From positions 154,126,473 to 154,190,472 of the forward strand of contig NC_134399.1 in the NCBI RefSeq assembly GCF_050003625.1: a DNA stretch of 64,000 nt, in the 5' to 3' direction. The notes beneath the pieces are model-generated. The model saw only the letters and a program-made list of their open reading frames with translations. It was not told the origin of the DNA and made no database searches. The DNA is from Haematobia irritans. Lineage: Eukaryota; Arthropoda; Insecta; Diptera; Muscidae. Both the position numbers and the translations under genes were made by a program. This document shows positions 9,747-21,450 of this stretch, piece by piece. Position 1 is the first letter of the stretch; each line of letters begins with the position of its first letter.

Positions 9747-12700
9747 ATACCCTGCGCCACACTGTGGAACAGGGTATTATAAGTTAGTGCATATGTTTGT
9801 AACACCCAGAAGGAGACGAGATAGACACATGGTGTCTTTGGCAAAAATGCTCAGGGTGGATTCCTGAGCCGATATAGCCATGTCCGTCTGTCCGTTTGTC
9901 CGTCTGTCCGTGAACACATTTTTGTAATCAAAGTCTAGGTCGCAGTTTTAGTCCAATCGACTTCAAATTTGGCACAAGTATGTGTTTTGGATCAGAACAG
10001 AACCCTATTGATTTTGGAAGAAATCGGTTCAGATTTAGATATAGCTCCCATATATATATTTCGCCCGATATGGACTTATATGGCCCCAGAAGCCAGAGTT
10101 TTACCCCAATTTGGTTGAAATTTTGCACTAAGAGTACAATTAGAAGTGTAGTCAAGTGTGCCAAATTTTATTGAAATCGGTTCAGATTTGGATATAGCTC
10201 CCATATATATCGTTCGCCCGATTTACACTCATATGACCACAGTGGCCAATATTTTACTCCGATTTAATTGAAATTTTGCACAGGGAGTAGAATTAGCATT
10301 GTAGCTATGCGTGCCAAATTTGGTTGAAATCGGTTCAGATTTAGATATAGCTCCCAAATATAACTTTCGCCCGGTTTACACTCATATGGCCACAGAGGCC
10401 AATTTTGTGCTCCGATTTAGTTGAAATTTTGCACAAGGAGTAGAATTAGCATTGTAGCTATGCTTGCCAAATTTGTTTGAAATCGGTTCAGATTTAGATA
10501 TAGCACCCATATATATCGTTCGCCCGATTTACACTCATATGACCACAGAGACAAATTTTTAACTCGGATTTAGTTGAAATTTTGCACAGGGAGTAGAATT
10601 AGCATTGTAGCTATGCGTGCCAAATTTGGTTGAAATCGGTTCAAAGTTAGATATAGCTCCCATATATATGTTTTTCTGATTTCGAAAAAAATGGTGAAAA
10701 TACCAACATTTTCCTTGTAAAATCGCCACTGCTTAGTCGAAAAGTTGTAAAAATGACTGTAATTTTTCTAAACTCCTAATACATATATATCGAGCGATAA
10801 ATCATAAATAAACTTTTGCGAAGTTTCTATAAAATTGCTTTAGATTTAAATGTTTCCATATTTTTATACCCACCACCATAGAATGGTGACGGGGGTATAA
10901 TAAGTTTGTCATTCCGTTTGTAACGCATCGAAATATCGATTTCCGACTATATAAAGTATATATATTCTTGATCAGGGAGAAATTCTAAGACGATATAACG
11001 ATGTCCGTCTGTCTGTCTGTTGTAATCACGCTACAGTCTTCAATAATGAAGCAATCGCGCTGAAATTTTGCACAAACTCGTCTTTTGTCTGCAGGCAGGT
11101 CAAGTTCGAAGATGGGCTATATCGGTACAGGTTTTGATATAGTCCCCATATAAACCGACCTCCCGATTTGGGGTCTTGGGCTTATAGAAATCGTAGTTTT
11201 TATCCAATTTGCCTGAAATTAGAAATGTAGAGGTATTTTATGACCATAAAGGGGTGTGCCAAAAATGGTGAGTATCGGTCCATGTTTTGGTATAGCCCCC
11301 ATATAGACCGATCTCCCGATTTTACTTCTTGGGCTTATAGAAACCGCAGTTTTTATTCAATTTACCTGAAATTGGAAATCTAGAGGTATTGTAAGACCAC
11401 AAATACGTGTGCCAAAAATTGTGAGTATCGGACAATATTTTGGTATAGCCCCATATAGACCGATCTCCCGATTTTACTTCTTGGGCTTATAGAAACCGCA
11501 GTTTTTATTCAATTTACCTGAAATTGGAAATCTAGAAGTATTGTAGGACCACAAATACGTATGCCAAAAATTGTGAGTATCGGTCCATGTTTTGGTATGG
11601 TCCCCATATAAAAGGACCTCCCGATTTGGGGTCTTGGGCTTATAGAAACCGTAGTTTTTATCCTATTTGCCTGAAATTGGAAATTTAGTGGTATTTTAGG
11701 ACCATAAAGAGGTATGCCGAACATGGTGAGTATCGGTCCATATTTTGGTATAGCCCCCATATAGACCGATCTCCCGATTTTACTTCTTGGGCTTATAGAA
11801 ACCGCAGTTTTTATTCAATTTACCTGAAATTGGAAATCTAGAGGTATTGTAGGACCACAAATACGTGTGCCAAAAATTGTGAGTATCGGTCCATGTTTTG
11901 GTGTGGTCCCCATATAAAACGACCTCCCGATTTGGGGTCTTGGGCTTATAGAATCCGTAGTTTAAATACAATTTGTCTGAAATTGGAAATTTATAGGTAT
12001 TTGAGGACCATAAAGGGGTGTGCCAAAAATGGTGAGTATCGGTCCATGTTTTGGTATAGCCCCCATATAGACCGATATCCCGATTTTACTTCTTGGGTTT
12101 CTAGAATCCGTAGTGTTTATGCGATTTGCCTGAAATTGTAAATATTATTTTAGGCTCCCAAAAACGTGTATCGGATTAAGTTTTTATCGGTCCTTTTGGT
12201 AATGCCTCCATATAGACCGACTTCATTTCTTGAGGGTATAGAAGGCGCACTGATCATGAAAATTGCTTGAAATTCAATGTAAAATTTTCAGATTTCAGAT
12301 ACTTCTCGGGTGAAAATCTACAGATTTAAGATTTCAAAGCAAGACGTTATTTTATAATTTTCTTGCACACTTACAAGAGATGTTAATGATTCCTCTAAAA
12401 CTCAAACCAAAATGGTTCTTATAAATCCAGAATCTGATATAGTCCTCATAGGTGAAATCTTTAAATTTATCTTCGGGAAGTGTCCTCAATCCCTCCTGAA
12501 ATTTCAAAGGAAACCCTAATATTTGGTTCATGGTGGTGGGTATTTAAGATTCGGCCCGGCCGAACTTAGTGCTGTATATACTTGTTTTTACTAACATTGT
12601 GTTCCAACCTAGTGCATTAGCCGACTTAAATTTTGAGTCTATAGATTTTGTAGAAGTCTACCAATTCTGTCCGGATCGAGTGATATTTAAATGTATGTAT

Positions 12701-12834
12701 TTGAGACAAACCTTTATATATATCCCCCAACACATTTGACGGATGCGATATGGTATCGAAAATTTAGATCTACAAAGTGGTGCAGGGTATAAAATAGTCG
12801 GCCCCGCCCGACTTTAGACTTTCCTTACTTGTTT
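9747..12834 (+). mobile_element. family B non-coding element, interrupted by family C
   Basis: Starts ATACCCTGCGCCACACTGTGG, has the core GATATAGCCATGTCCGTCTG with GTCY repeats, then tandem units anchored on TATAGCTCCCATATA at 10040, 10193, 10346, 10499 and 10652: exactly 153 bases apart each time. The right part resumes at 12590 (ACTAACATTGTGTTCC), runs to GTGGTGCAGGGTAT, a CGGCCCCGCCCG GC-rich block and TTACTTGTTT. The start and GTGGTGCAGGGTAT are inverted relatives. No protein coding. Resembles mini-me/DINE-type microsatellite-bearing dipteran elements (inference). Confidence 0.85.
10863..12589 (+). mobile_element. family C non-coding element, complete copy nested in family B
   Basis: Starts ATACCCACCACCATAGAATG, core ACGATATAACGATGTCCGTC with (GTCT)n, tandem units anchored on TATAGCCCCCATATA at 11138, 11291, 11444, 11596, 11749, 11902 and 12055 (153 bases, once 152), then ATGGTGGTGGGTAT, the palindrome TTCGGCCCGGCCGAA and TATACTTGTTT. 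Insertion is inside the T-run of the surrounding B copy (compare the uninterrupted B copy near 19007-19020). Confidence 0.88.
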
Positions 12835-13104
12835 AAGAATGGGTTTTGTATTTTTTTTTTTTCGAAAAAATTTTAATAATTTGTACCATTATATTAATCC
12901 TTACTCTGTTTAAACCTATTTGAAACAGAAAAACTTAAAATTTCCCTTCAAAAATAGGAATAAAGCGTTAAATTTTGAGTTAAAAATGAATTAAAAGAGC
13001 TTCCTGAATAGTTAAAATAAAGAACATCTTTGGCAGAACATTTTTGCAAGTGCTTTTAAAGTTGTGCCTTTAGAAGCACTTCCAATTTTTTTACTGGGTA
13101 GTTT
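12835..13104 (-). repeat. family H segment ending in an ACCCAG inverted terminus
   Basis: Its reverse complement (AAAGGCACAACTTTAAAAGC and neighbouring sequence) matches 47385-47575. The end AACTACCCAGTAAAAAAA (minus strand) mirrors the family G start at 9448. Confidence 0.55.
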
Positions 13105-13437
13105 TTTTCTTGGAAATAAATTTGCAACTACATTGGTTTATCAATTGTTAACTCCAATCAAAGAAAAAAATGGAAAATTCAAAAGAAACTATAAACTCTT
13201 ATAATATTACAAAAAATCAATTTAATATAAACGTAAAATAATTATAAATAAATAACTAACACAGTAAATAATTGATGGACCTAAATAAAAATTAATTAAG
13301 TTTTGCGAAAAGGATCAAATACATTTTTAATGGTACCAATTAAAAAATTAATTTAAAGTTTTGTGATTGAAGCAAATTAAATTGAAAAATTATTTCTATC
13401 AATTAATTTCGTGACTGAATGAGAAAAAAAGTTTTCC

Positions 13438-13709
13438 TGTATACACACAAAAAAAAAATTGTTGTCCTCAATCACGAAATTAATTGATCCAATTAATGTT
13501 TAATTATCTTCAATCAGAGAAATAATATTAATAAACAAATAATTGAATTACAATTAAAAAATTAATTGATCCAAATAATTTTTGTGATTGATTTTGGTTT
13601 CAATTAAAAATATTTGTTGAATCAATTAAATTTGTAATTAACTATTTTTTAAAACTCAATTAAGACTTTAATTAGAAAAAATTTCGTGAAATTTTTTTCT
13701 GTGTATGTA
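13438..13709. mobile_element. small MITE built of ATTGA/TCAAT motifs
   Basis: Begins ATACACACAAAAAAAAAATT and ends AAATTTTTTTCTGTGTATGT, an approximate inverted pair. The body is a patchwork of AATTAATTGATC, AATCACGAAATT and related words on both strands. Similar arrays lie at 52391-52740 and 54190-54455. Confidence 0.5.
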
Positions 13710-14242
13710 TTAGATGACTGAATCGACACAATGTATATTGATGTTTTTGATTAAGGCTGGTAATAAATTCACATTTCTCTAGTGAAAATCAAAATTTTTC
13801 ACAATTACTTTTCATCACCATATTTTTAAGGAATCAAATTAATGTTTTTTCCTATTCCTTCCAAGGTATGTTTTGAATTAGAATTATCATAATGGACTAG
13901 AACCTTAGACCGACCGACGTCTATTAGATTAAGTACGAATAACTTGTTTTATATTTTTGTAAATAATTGTAAAATTTTATGATAAAATTGATGTGGGTAT
14001 GCGCTTATATTATATCGCCACTATTTTTAATTATTGCTGTGATAAGCTCTAGTTCCCTATAGTGTAAAATAAATTTATTTTGGAAATTACAAATTAAAAG
14101 ATAAAAAATATTAGTAAATCTTAAAATGTTATTCTTTGAACTGTTGTTATGTAGTAAATATGTATGTAATTTGTAATGCAATCAATTGGAAATAAATAAA
14201 AACCTATATAATTCAACCAAAAATCTTTTAATTTTTTTATGT
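13710..14242. other. unassigned AT-rich DNA
   Basis: No gene, RNA gene or window-internal repeat seen. Confidence 0.3.
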
Positions 14243-15916
14243 TATACCCTCCACCATAGGATGAATGCTATATTAACTTTGTCATTCCGTTTATAACAAA
14301 TCGAAATAATGCTCTAAGACCCCATAAAGTATATATATTCTGGGTCATGGTGAAATTCTGAGTCGATCTAAGCATGTCCGTCCGTCTGTTGAAATCACGC
14401 TAACTTCCGAACGAAACAAGCTATCGACTTGAAACTTGGCATAAGTAGTTTTTATTGATGTAGGTCAGATGGTATTGCAATTGGGCCATATCGGACCACT
14501 TTTACGTATAGCCCCCATATAAACCGACACTCAGATTTGATTTGCGGAGCCTCTTGGAAAAGCAAATTTCATCCGATTTGGCTGAAATTTGGTACATGGT
14601 GTTAGTATATGGTCTCTAACGACCATGCAAAAATTGGTCCACATCGGTCCATAATTATATATAGACTCCAAATAAACCGATCTCCCGATTTGGGTTGCGA
14701 GGCCTCTAAGAGAAGCAAATTCCACCCGATCCGCCTGAAATTTGGTACATGGTGTAAGTATATGGTCTCTAACAACCATGCAAAAATTGGTCCACATCGG
14801 TCCATAATTATATATAGCCCCCATATAAACCGATCCCCCGATTTGGCTTGCGAGGCCTCTAAGAGAAGCAAATTTCATCCGATTTGGTACATGGTGTTAT
14901 TATATGGTCTCTAACAACCATGCAAAAATTGGTCCACATCGGTCCATAATTATATATTGCCGCCATATAAACCAATCACCAGATTTCACCTCCGGAGCCT
15001 CTTGGAAGACCAAAATTCATCTGATTCAGTTGAAATTTGGTACGTGGTGTTAATATATGGCCTCAAACTCCCATGAAAAAATTGGTCCACATCGGTTTAT
15101 AATTATATATAGCCCCCATATAAACCGATCCCCAGATTTGACCTCCGGAGCCCCTTGGAAGAGCAAAATTCTTCCCATTCGGTTGAAATTTGGTACGTGG
15201 TGTTTTTATATGGTATCTAACAACCATGCAAAAGTTGGTCCATATCGGTCCATAATTATATATAGCCCCCATATAAACCGATCCCCCGATTTAACCCCCG
15301 GTGCCTTTCGGAGAAGCAAAATTCATCCGATCTGGTTGAAATTTGGTACGTGGTGGTAGTATATGAAATTTAACAACCATGCCAAAAGTGGTCCATATCA
15401 GTCCATAATCATATATAGCCCCCATATAAACCGATCCCGAGATTTGGTTTTGGAGCCACTTGGAGGAGCAAATTTCATCCGAGTCAGTTGAAATTTGGTA
15501 CATTGTGCTAGTATATGGCAGTTAACAATCATGCCTAACTAGGTCCATATCGGTCTATAGTTATATATAGCCCTCAGATAAATAGATCCCCAATCACACA
15601 AAAATTGGTCCATATCAAGATCATAATTGTATATAGACCACATATAAGCGACCCCCATATTTCAATTCTGGCTTTCTACGTACTGTGCAAAAGTCCATAT
15701 CGATTCGTAATTATTTGTAGACTTACCTACACATAACTTTTTTGTCATATATATACCAAGTATGGACTAACTGACAATTTAGAAAACGATTTAAGATACC
15801 ACAACCCAAGTAATTCGATTGTGGATGACAGTCTTTCGTAGAAGTTTCTACGCAATCCATGGTGGAGGGTACATAAGATTCGGCCTGGCCGAACTTACGG
15901 CCGTATATACTTGTTT
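14243..15916 (+). mobile_element. family A non-coding element, complete copy
   Basis: Starts ATACCCTCCACCATAGGATG, core GAGTCGATCTAAGCATGTCC with GTCCGTCTG, then tandem units anchored on TATAGCCCCCATATAAACC at 14660, 14813, 14955 (one short unit), 15108, 15261 and 15414: 153 bases apart except one. Ends ATGGTGGAGGGTA, the palindrome TTCGGCCTGGCCGAA, and TATATACTTGTTT. Because 153 is divisible by three, long but meaningless ORFs run through the units. Confidence 0.88.
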
Positions 15917-17000
15917 AGAAATAAAATGTTGACAATATTTGAGAAAATTTTCTATAGAAATAAAATTTATAAAATCTATAGAACTAAAACTTTGTTAAAA
16001 ATTTATATAGAAATATAATTTTGAGAACATTTTCTATAGAAATAATATGTTGGGAATTTTCTATAGAAATAAAATTTTGAGAAAATTTTCTACAGAAATA
16101 AAATGTTGACGAAATGTTCTATAGAAATAAAATTTTAGCAAACTTTTCTATAGAAATAAAATTTTGATAAAATTTTCTATAGAAATAAAATTATAAAATC
16201 TATAGAAATAAAATGTTGACGAAATTTTCGATAGAAATAAAATTTTAACAAAATTTTCTAAAGAAATACAATTTTGACAAAATTTTCTAAAGAAATAAAA
16301 TTGTGACAAAACTTTCTATAGAAAAAAAATTTTACAAATTTTTCTATAGAAATAAAATAAAAACATTTGGTATAGAAATAAAATGTTGACAAGATTTTCT
16401 AAAGAAATTACATCCATAGAAGTGAATAAATAAAATTTTGAAAAAAACATCTATAGAAATACAATTTTGAGAAAATTTTCTTTAGAAATAAAATTTTGAG
16501 AAAAATTTTTATAGAAATTACAATTTCAGAAAGTTTTCTATAGGAATATAATTTTGAGAAAATTTTGTACAGAAATACAATTTTGATAAAATTTTCTATA
16601 AAAATAAAATTTTGAGAAAATTTTATATAGAAATAAAATTTTGAAAAAATTTTATATAGAAATAAAAATTTGAGAATATTTTCTATAGAAATAAAACTTT
16701 GAGAAATTTCTGTACAAAAATAAAATGTTGACGAAATGTTCTATAAAACTAAAATTTTGACAAAATTTTCTATAGAAATAAAATTATAAAATCTATAGAA
16801 ATAAAATTTTCTATGGAAATACAATTTTGAGAAAATTTTCTACAAAAAAAAAGACGAAATTTTCTATTAAAATATAATATTAAAAAAATTTCAAAAGAAA
16901 AGAAATTGTGACAAAATTTTCTATAGAAATAAAATTGTGATAAAATTTTTAATAGAAATAAAATTTTGGCAAAAAAGTCCATTGTGAATAAGCTCTTCCT
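15917..17000 (+). repeat. 29-bp satellite array, strongly diverged
   Basis: Units of the type TTCTATAGAAATAAAATTTT plus GACAAAATT (29 bases) repeat about 35 times with many substitutions and indels. The array begins directly at the last base of the family A element. ORFs reading KFYFYRKF/FISIENF are translations of this unit. Confidence 0.85.
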
Positions 17001-17147
17001 TTTTTTGGAAGAAGTAAGTTTATCTAAAATTATTATATCATAATACAAAATTTAATAATAAAATATTTGCATTGGAAGGGAAGACATTTTTTCATTAACG
17101 ACCAAAATTTGATCAAAAACTTCAAGATAAGTTTTTTTTTTTTAATT

Positions 17148-17216
17148 TGGTAGATTTTTGGTAAAATTTCTAAAATTTTTGGTTGATTATTTTTGGCACG
17201 AGTGGCAACCGTGTGA
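17148..17216 (-). repeat. conserved satellite-associated terminus
   Basis: GGTAGATTTTTGGTAAAATT, GATTATTTTTGGCACGAG and GTGGCAACCGTG follow the array. The same words end the array at 61270 (61316-61372), and their reverse complements start the arrays at 36336 and, more loosely, 54653. The CACGGTTGCCAC end resembles hAT-type termini. Confidence 0.55.
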
Positions 17217-17795
17217 TTAATACGATTTTATTTCTGGCAGGCTGTAAACCGAATATGTCTAAGGGTAAGGATCTTTTGCTTACAAAAATGCCTCAATATA
17301 CTACATAAAATACTATTGTTATGGTTCCAGACATAACATATTCAGGGGGTACACCATGATGAAGATGAAGAAGATGAAGAGACTAACGTTGCGAACGTGT
17401 ATCCAAACTGTGTTATGAATATGTAGTGTGTAGGGATAGGACTCGTAATGTTGTGGTATGCCTTGTGTATTTATTTTATAATACTAAAATTATAGTAAAT
17501 ATAAAATTAGTATAATAAATAAGGAAAGCACTGCCAACTGAGGCCATCATCTTAATATGGCTTGCATATATTTTAACAATACGTAGCGAATGTCAAATGA
17601 GACTCCAGGCTGATAGCATATGAAAGGGATTGGACAGGGTGATTGCCCATATTAGTGTACTTCAGTCAAAAATTCTTTACAAATATCTACCCAAATAAAT
17701 ATACGACTACCTCTGTTAGAAGTTGAAATTGTTATGAACTAAAATGAAGAAATAATGAATATAATTCATAAATTTGTTATTATTGTTTTTTTTTT
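17217..17795. other. mostly unassigned DNA; possible acidic terminal exon at 17346-17426
   Basis: After ATATTCAG (ending 17345) the frame reads GVHHDEDEEDEETNVANVYP and four to six further residues to TAG (17424-17426). The acidic run looks coding-like, but the acceptor lacks a good pyrimidine tract and no partner exon was established. The rest shows nothing recognisable. Confidence 0.25.
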
Positions 17796-18095
17796 ATACC
17801 CTGCGCCACACTGTGGAACAGGGTATTATAAGTTAGTGCATATTTTTGCAACACCCAGAAGGAGACGAGATAGACACATGGTGTCTTTGGCACAAATGCT
17901 CAGGGTGGGCTCCTGAGTCGATATGGATCGATACGGACATGACTCCGTCTGTCCGTCTGTCCGTGAACACATTTTTGTAATCAAAGTCTAGATCGCAGTT
18001 TTAGTCCAATCGACTTCAAATTTGGCACAAGTATGTGTTTTGGCTCAGAACCCTATTGATTTTGAAAGAAATCGGTTCAGATTTAGATATAGCTC

Positions 18096-18221
<126 letters not shown>

Positions 18222-19083
18222 CCCGATATGGACTTATCTGGCCCCAGAAGCCAGAGTTTTACTCTAATTTGCTTAAAATTTTGCACAAGAAGAACAATTA
18301 GTACTATAGTCAAGTGTGCAAATTTTATTGAAATCGGTTCAGATTTAGATATAGCTCCCATGTATATCTATTGCCCGATATGGACTAATACGGTCCCAGA
18401 AGCCAGAGTTTTACCCCATTTTGGTTGAAATTTTGCAGTAGGAGTACAATTAGTAGTGAAGTCAAGTGTGCCAAATTTTATTGAAATCGGTTCAGATTTA
18501 GATATAGTTCCCATATATATCGTTCGGCCGATTTACACTCATATGACCACAGTGGCCAATCTTTTACTCCGTTTTAATTGAAATTTTGCACAGGGAGTAG
18601 AATTAGAATTGTAGCTATGCGTGCCAAATTTGGTCAGACTTAGATATATCTCCCATATGTAGCTTTCGCCCGATTTACACTCATATGACCTCAGAGACCA
18701 ATTTTTAACTCCGATTTAGTTGAAATTTTGCACAGGGAGTAGAATTAGCATTGTTGCTATGCGTGCCACATTTGGTTGAAATCGGTTCAATTTTAGATAC
18801 AACTCCCATATATATGTTTTTCCGATTTCGACAGAAATGGTCAAAATACCAACATTTTCCTTGTAAAATCGCCACTGCTTAGTCGAAAAGTTGTGAAAAT
18901 GACTCTAATTTTCCTAAACTTCTAATACATATATATCGAGCGATAAATCATAAATAAACTTTTGCGAAGTTTCCTTAAAATTGCTTCAGATTTAAATGTT
19001 TTCAATATTTTTTTTACTAACATTGTGTTCCACCCTAGTGCATTAGCCGACTTAAATTTTAAGTCTATAGATTTTGTAGAAGT

Positions 19084-20489
19084 CAGCGTTGCCAATTTAG
19101 CTTTTGTCCCGCTAGATTTGGCTTTTTTTGAAGACGTTTAGCGGGAAAAAATGCATTTAGCTTTTAGCTTTTTTTCTGGCTTTTTTCATGACCCTTTTAG
19201 CTATTTTTGGCTTTTTTATTTCGACATGTTTCTATTGAAATATCGATAAATCGGCGTTTTTATCTAAGCCTTGCTGCAAGTATAAGGGTTTCCACATATT
19301 TCAAAGCTCAGTTGAAACATTAATAATGAGTCCAGCCATTATGCGGGCATTTTTGTAGCAAATACACTTTGTTGTAAAGTTTTTTCATTATATACATAAA
19401 AGTTATCGTAAACTTTAAATCTACTACTAACATACAAATTTGTTAGATAAACTGTCAGTAAATTATTGGGAATATTATCATTTGACTCGTTTATCCTTTT
19501 TATGTTATTATAATATTATAAAGTTATTACGATATTACTAAATTAAAATAGTAGATGTGAATAACTTTGTGCACTGAAAAAATATTGTCGTCTCCTTAAA
19601 ATACGAACGCGAATTTTGGTTTAATAACATTTGTGAATTTCTTTTATATAAACTGTTTTCCTTGTCCAAAAGAAGATAAAGTCGTTTTGTCCTTATAATT
19701 AAGTGATTCAACTTAAAAATGGGTATGTTTTCATGAAAGAAGGAAGAATTAATGAAATAGCCTTTAAATGTGAGGAGTTTTTGCATCTTAACCACAAACC
19801 AAAAAACATCTTCTATTTTTGAACACTATGTTCAAAAATAGAAGATGTTTTTCAACACTTTATTTTAAAAACGTATATATACAATAATTTCTACTTGAAG
19901 TCGAGTCTGAATTTGGAAATTTAAGTTGGCGTTAGCACGTTTTTAAAGCACTTTGATAGCTCATGAAGAAAAGGAAAATGTTTTTACTGGGAAATGTAAA
20001 CTATAGGTATTTTCTACAATTTAAATAAAAGTAATGTATTTCGAATTTTTCACAATTTCAAAACCAAACTAAAATTTTATTTAAAAAAATGACAAATCAT
20101 TTTTTTACCAAATACAAAGCATGTTTCGATCATTTAATATTTGAAATAACAAGTAAATAAAATAGAGGTGTTGGGAAGGTAGCTCCCACAAAACGAAGGA
20201 CTTCCAGTAAAAAATTTGTGATTGTAATCAAAATGTATCGAATACGCAAACAGAGCTAATATGCCTTAGATATTGTTACAGTCTCACAGAAGTGGAATTA
20301 AAATGAAAACAATATGCATTGTAAGTGAAATAAAGCCTTTAAGTTTGTTAAATTTCAATCAAAAATGTGACTTTTGATACAAAAAAATTTAGCTTTTTTT
20401 CTAGCTATTTTTTATCATTTTTTAGCTTTTTTTAGCTATTTTTTTGGGCAAATCTAGCGGTTTTTGGTGAAACAATTCTGGCAACGCTG
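19084..20489. mobile_element. non-autonomous hAT-type element, 1,406 bp
   Basis: Termini CAGCGTTGCCAATTT (left) and the inverted CAGCGTTGCCAGAATT (right) are flanked by a perfect 8-bp duplication GTAGAAGT (19076-19083 and 20490-20497), the hAT target-site size. The second GTAGAAGT and what follows continue the interrupted family B element. Subterminal DNA is rich in TAGCTTTTTT words. No transposase is present. A perfect 21-bp hairpin lies inside at 19804-19850, and a segment (19562-20000) is related to 43530-43850. Confidence 0.88.
19804..19850. repeat. perfect 21-bp-arm hairpin
   Basis: Arms AAACATCTTCTATTTTTGAAC and its exact reverse complement around the loop ACTAT, inside the hAT-type element. 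No T-run or promoter context identifies it as a terminator. Confidence 0.9.
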
Positions 20490-20668
20490 GTAGAAGTCTA
20501 TTAAATTCTGTCCAGATCGAGTGATATGTATGTATTTGGGACAAACCTTTATATATAGCCCTCAACACATTTGACGGATGTGATATGGTATCGAAAATTT
20601 AGATCTACAAAGTGGTGCAGGGTATAATATAGTCGGTCCCGCCCGACTTTAGACTTTCCTTACTTGTT

Positions 20669-21450
20669 TTTTTACAAATTAAGTCCCAAAAATAATGGGG
20701 ATATATTTCATTTTGCGTGTTAGGGGTATAAATTGATAAAATATTTTGGAGATTTATTCCATAATGAAATAGGTTCCCAATTTTGGGAACTTATTTCATT
20801 TTTCATTTTTGGGACTTATTTCACGTGGACTTTTTTAAGGAAGTTGACGTTAACTTTCACAAATAACTTCAAAACACTATCATTTGAACCGATTGTCTTC
20901 AGATATAGGTATTTCATCAGAACGACGCTCTACAACACACTCGGCAAAAACTAGGAGAGTTTGGTTGGTAGAAATTCGCCGTAGATATATTTTAGTGCAA
21001 TAATGTTGTCTTCAATTTTTCGCCTTGAAACCAGAGTTTTATATCGATGGAATAATTTCTGTCAAATGATGGTCGATCAATATGGCACATGTTAAGATAG
21101 ATAATGGAAAAATATATTGGCCTCTACTTCTAAGTAAAACTGCCTTTAATGTTCCAGTCAATTGGGTTGCGATCGATTCTATAAAATTGCATGTCATAAA
21201 TGTAATGATTCATATAATGAACCTTAAATCGTTAAAGGAATTTAATGTTTAAAATTCTATATTTAATTTTTTTTTATTTCTTCTGAATATTTTTGTAACT
21301 ATTTAAGATTTATATTATTTTTATTTTTAGCAAGCCTGTAAGAGTCAGTGCCCATAGTCATAAATAAATACATAAAGTTCTATATATATATGAAACAGAG
21401 TTAAAATTTTATTAGAAATATTAAAGGCATTGTCGACTTCCCAATAAATA
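20669..21450. other. unassigned DNA
   Basis: An inverted pair around AGTCCCAAAAATAATGGG / TTTTTGGGACTTATTTCA (20690-20822) could be a small decayed MITE. Nothing else was recognised; the 73-codon ORF at 20733 has no support. Confidence 0.25.
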
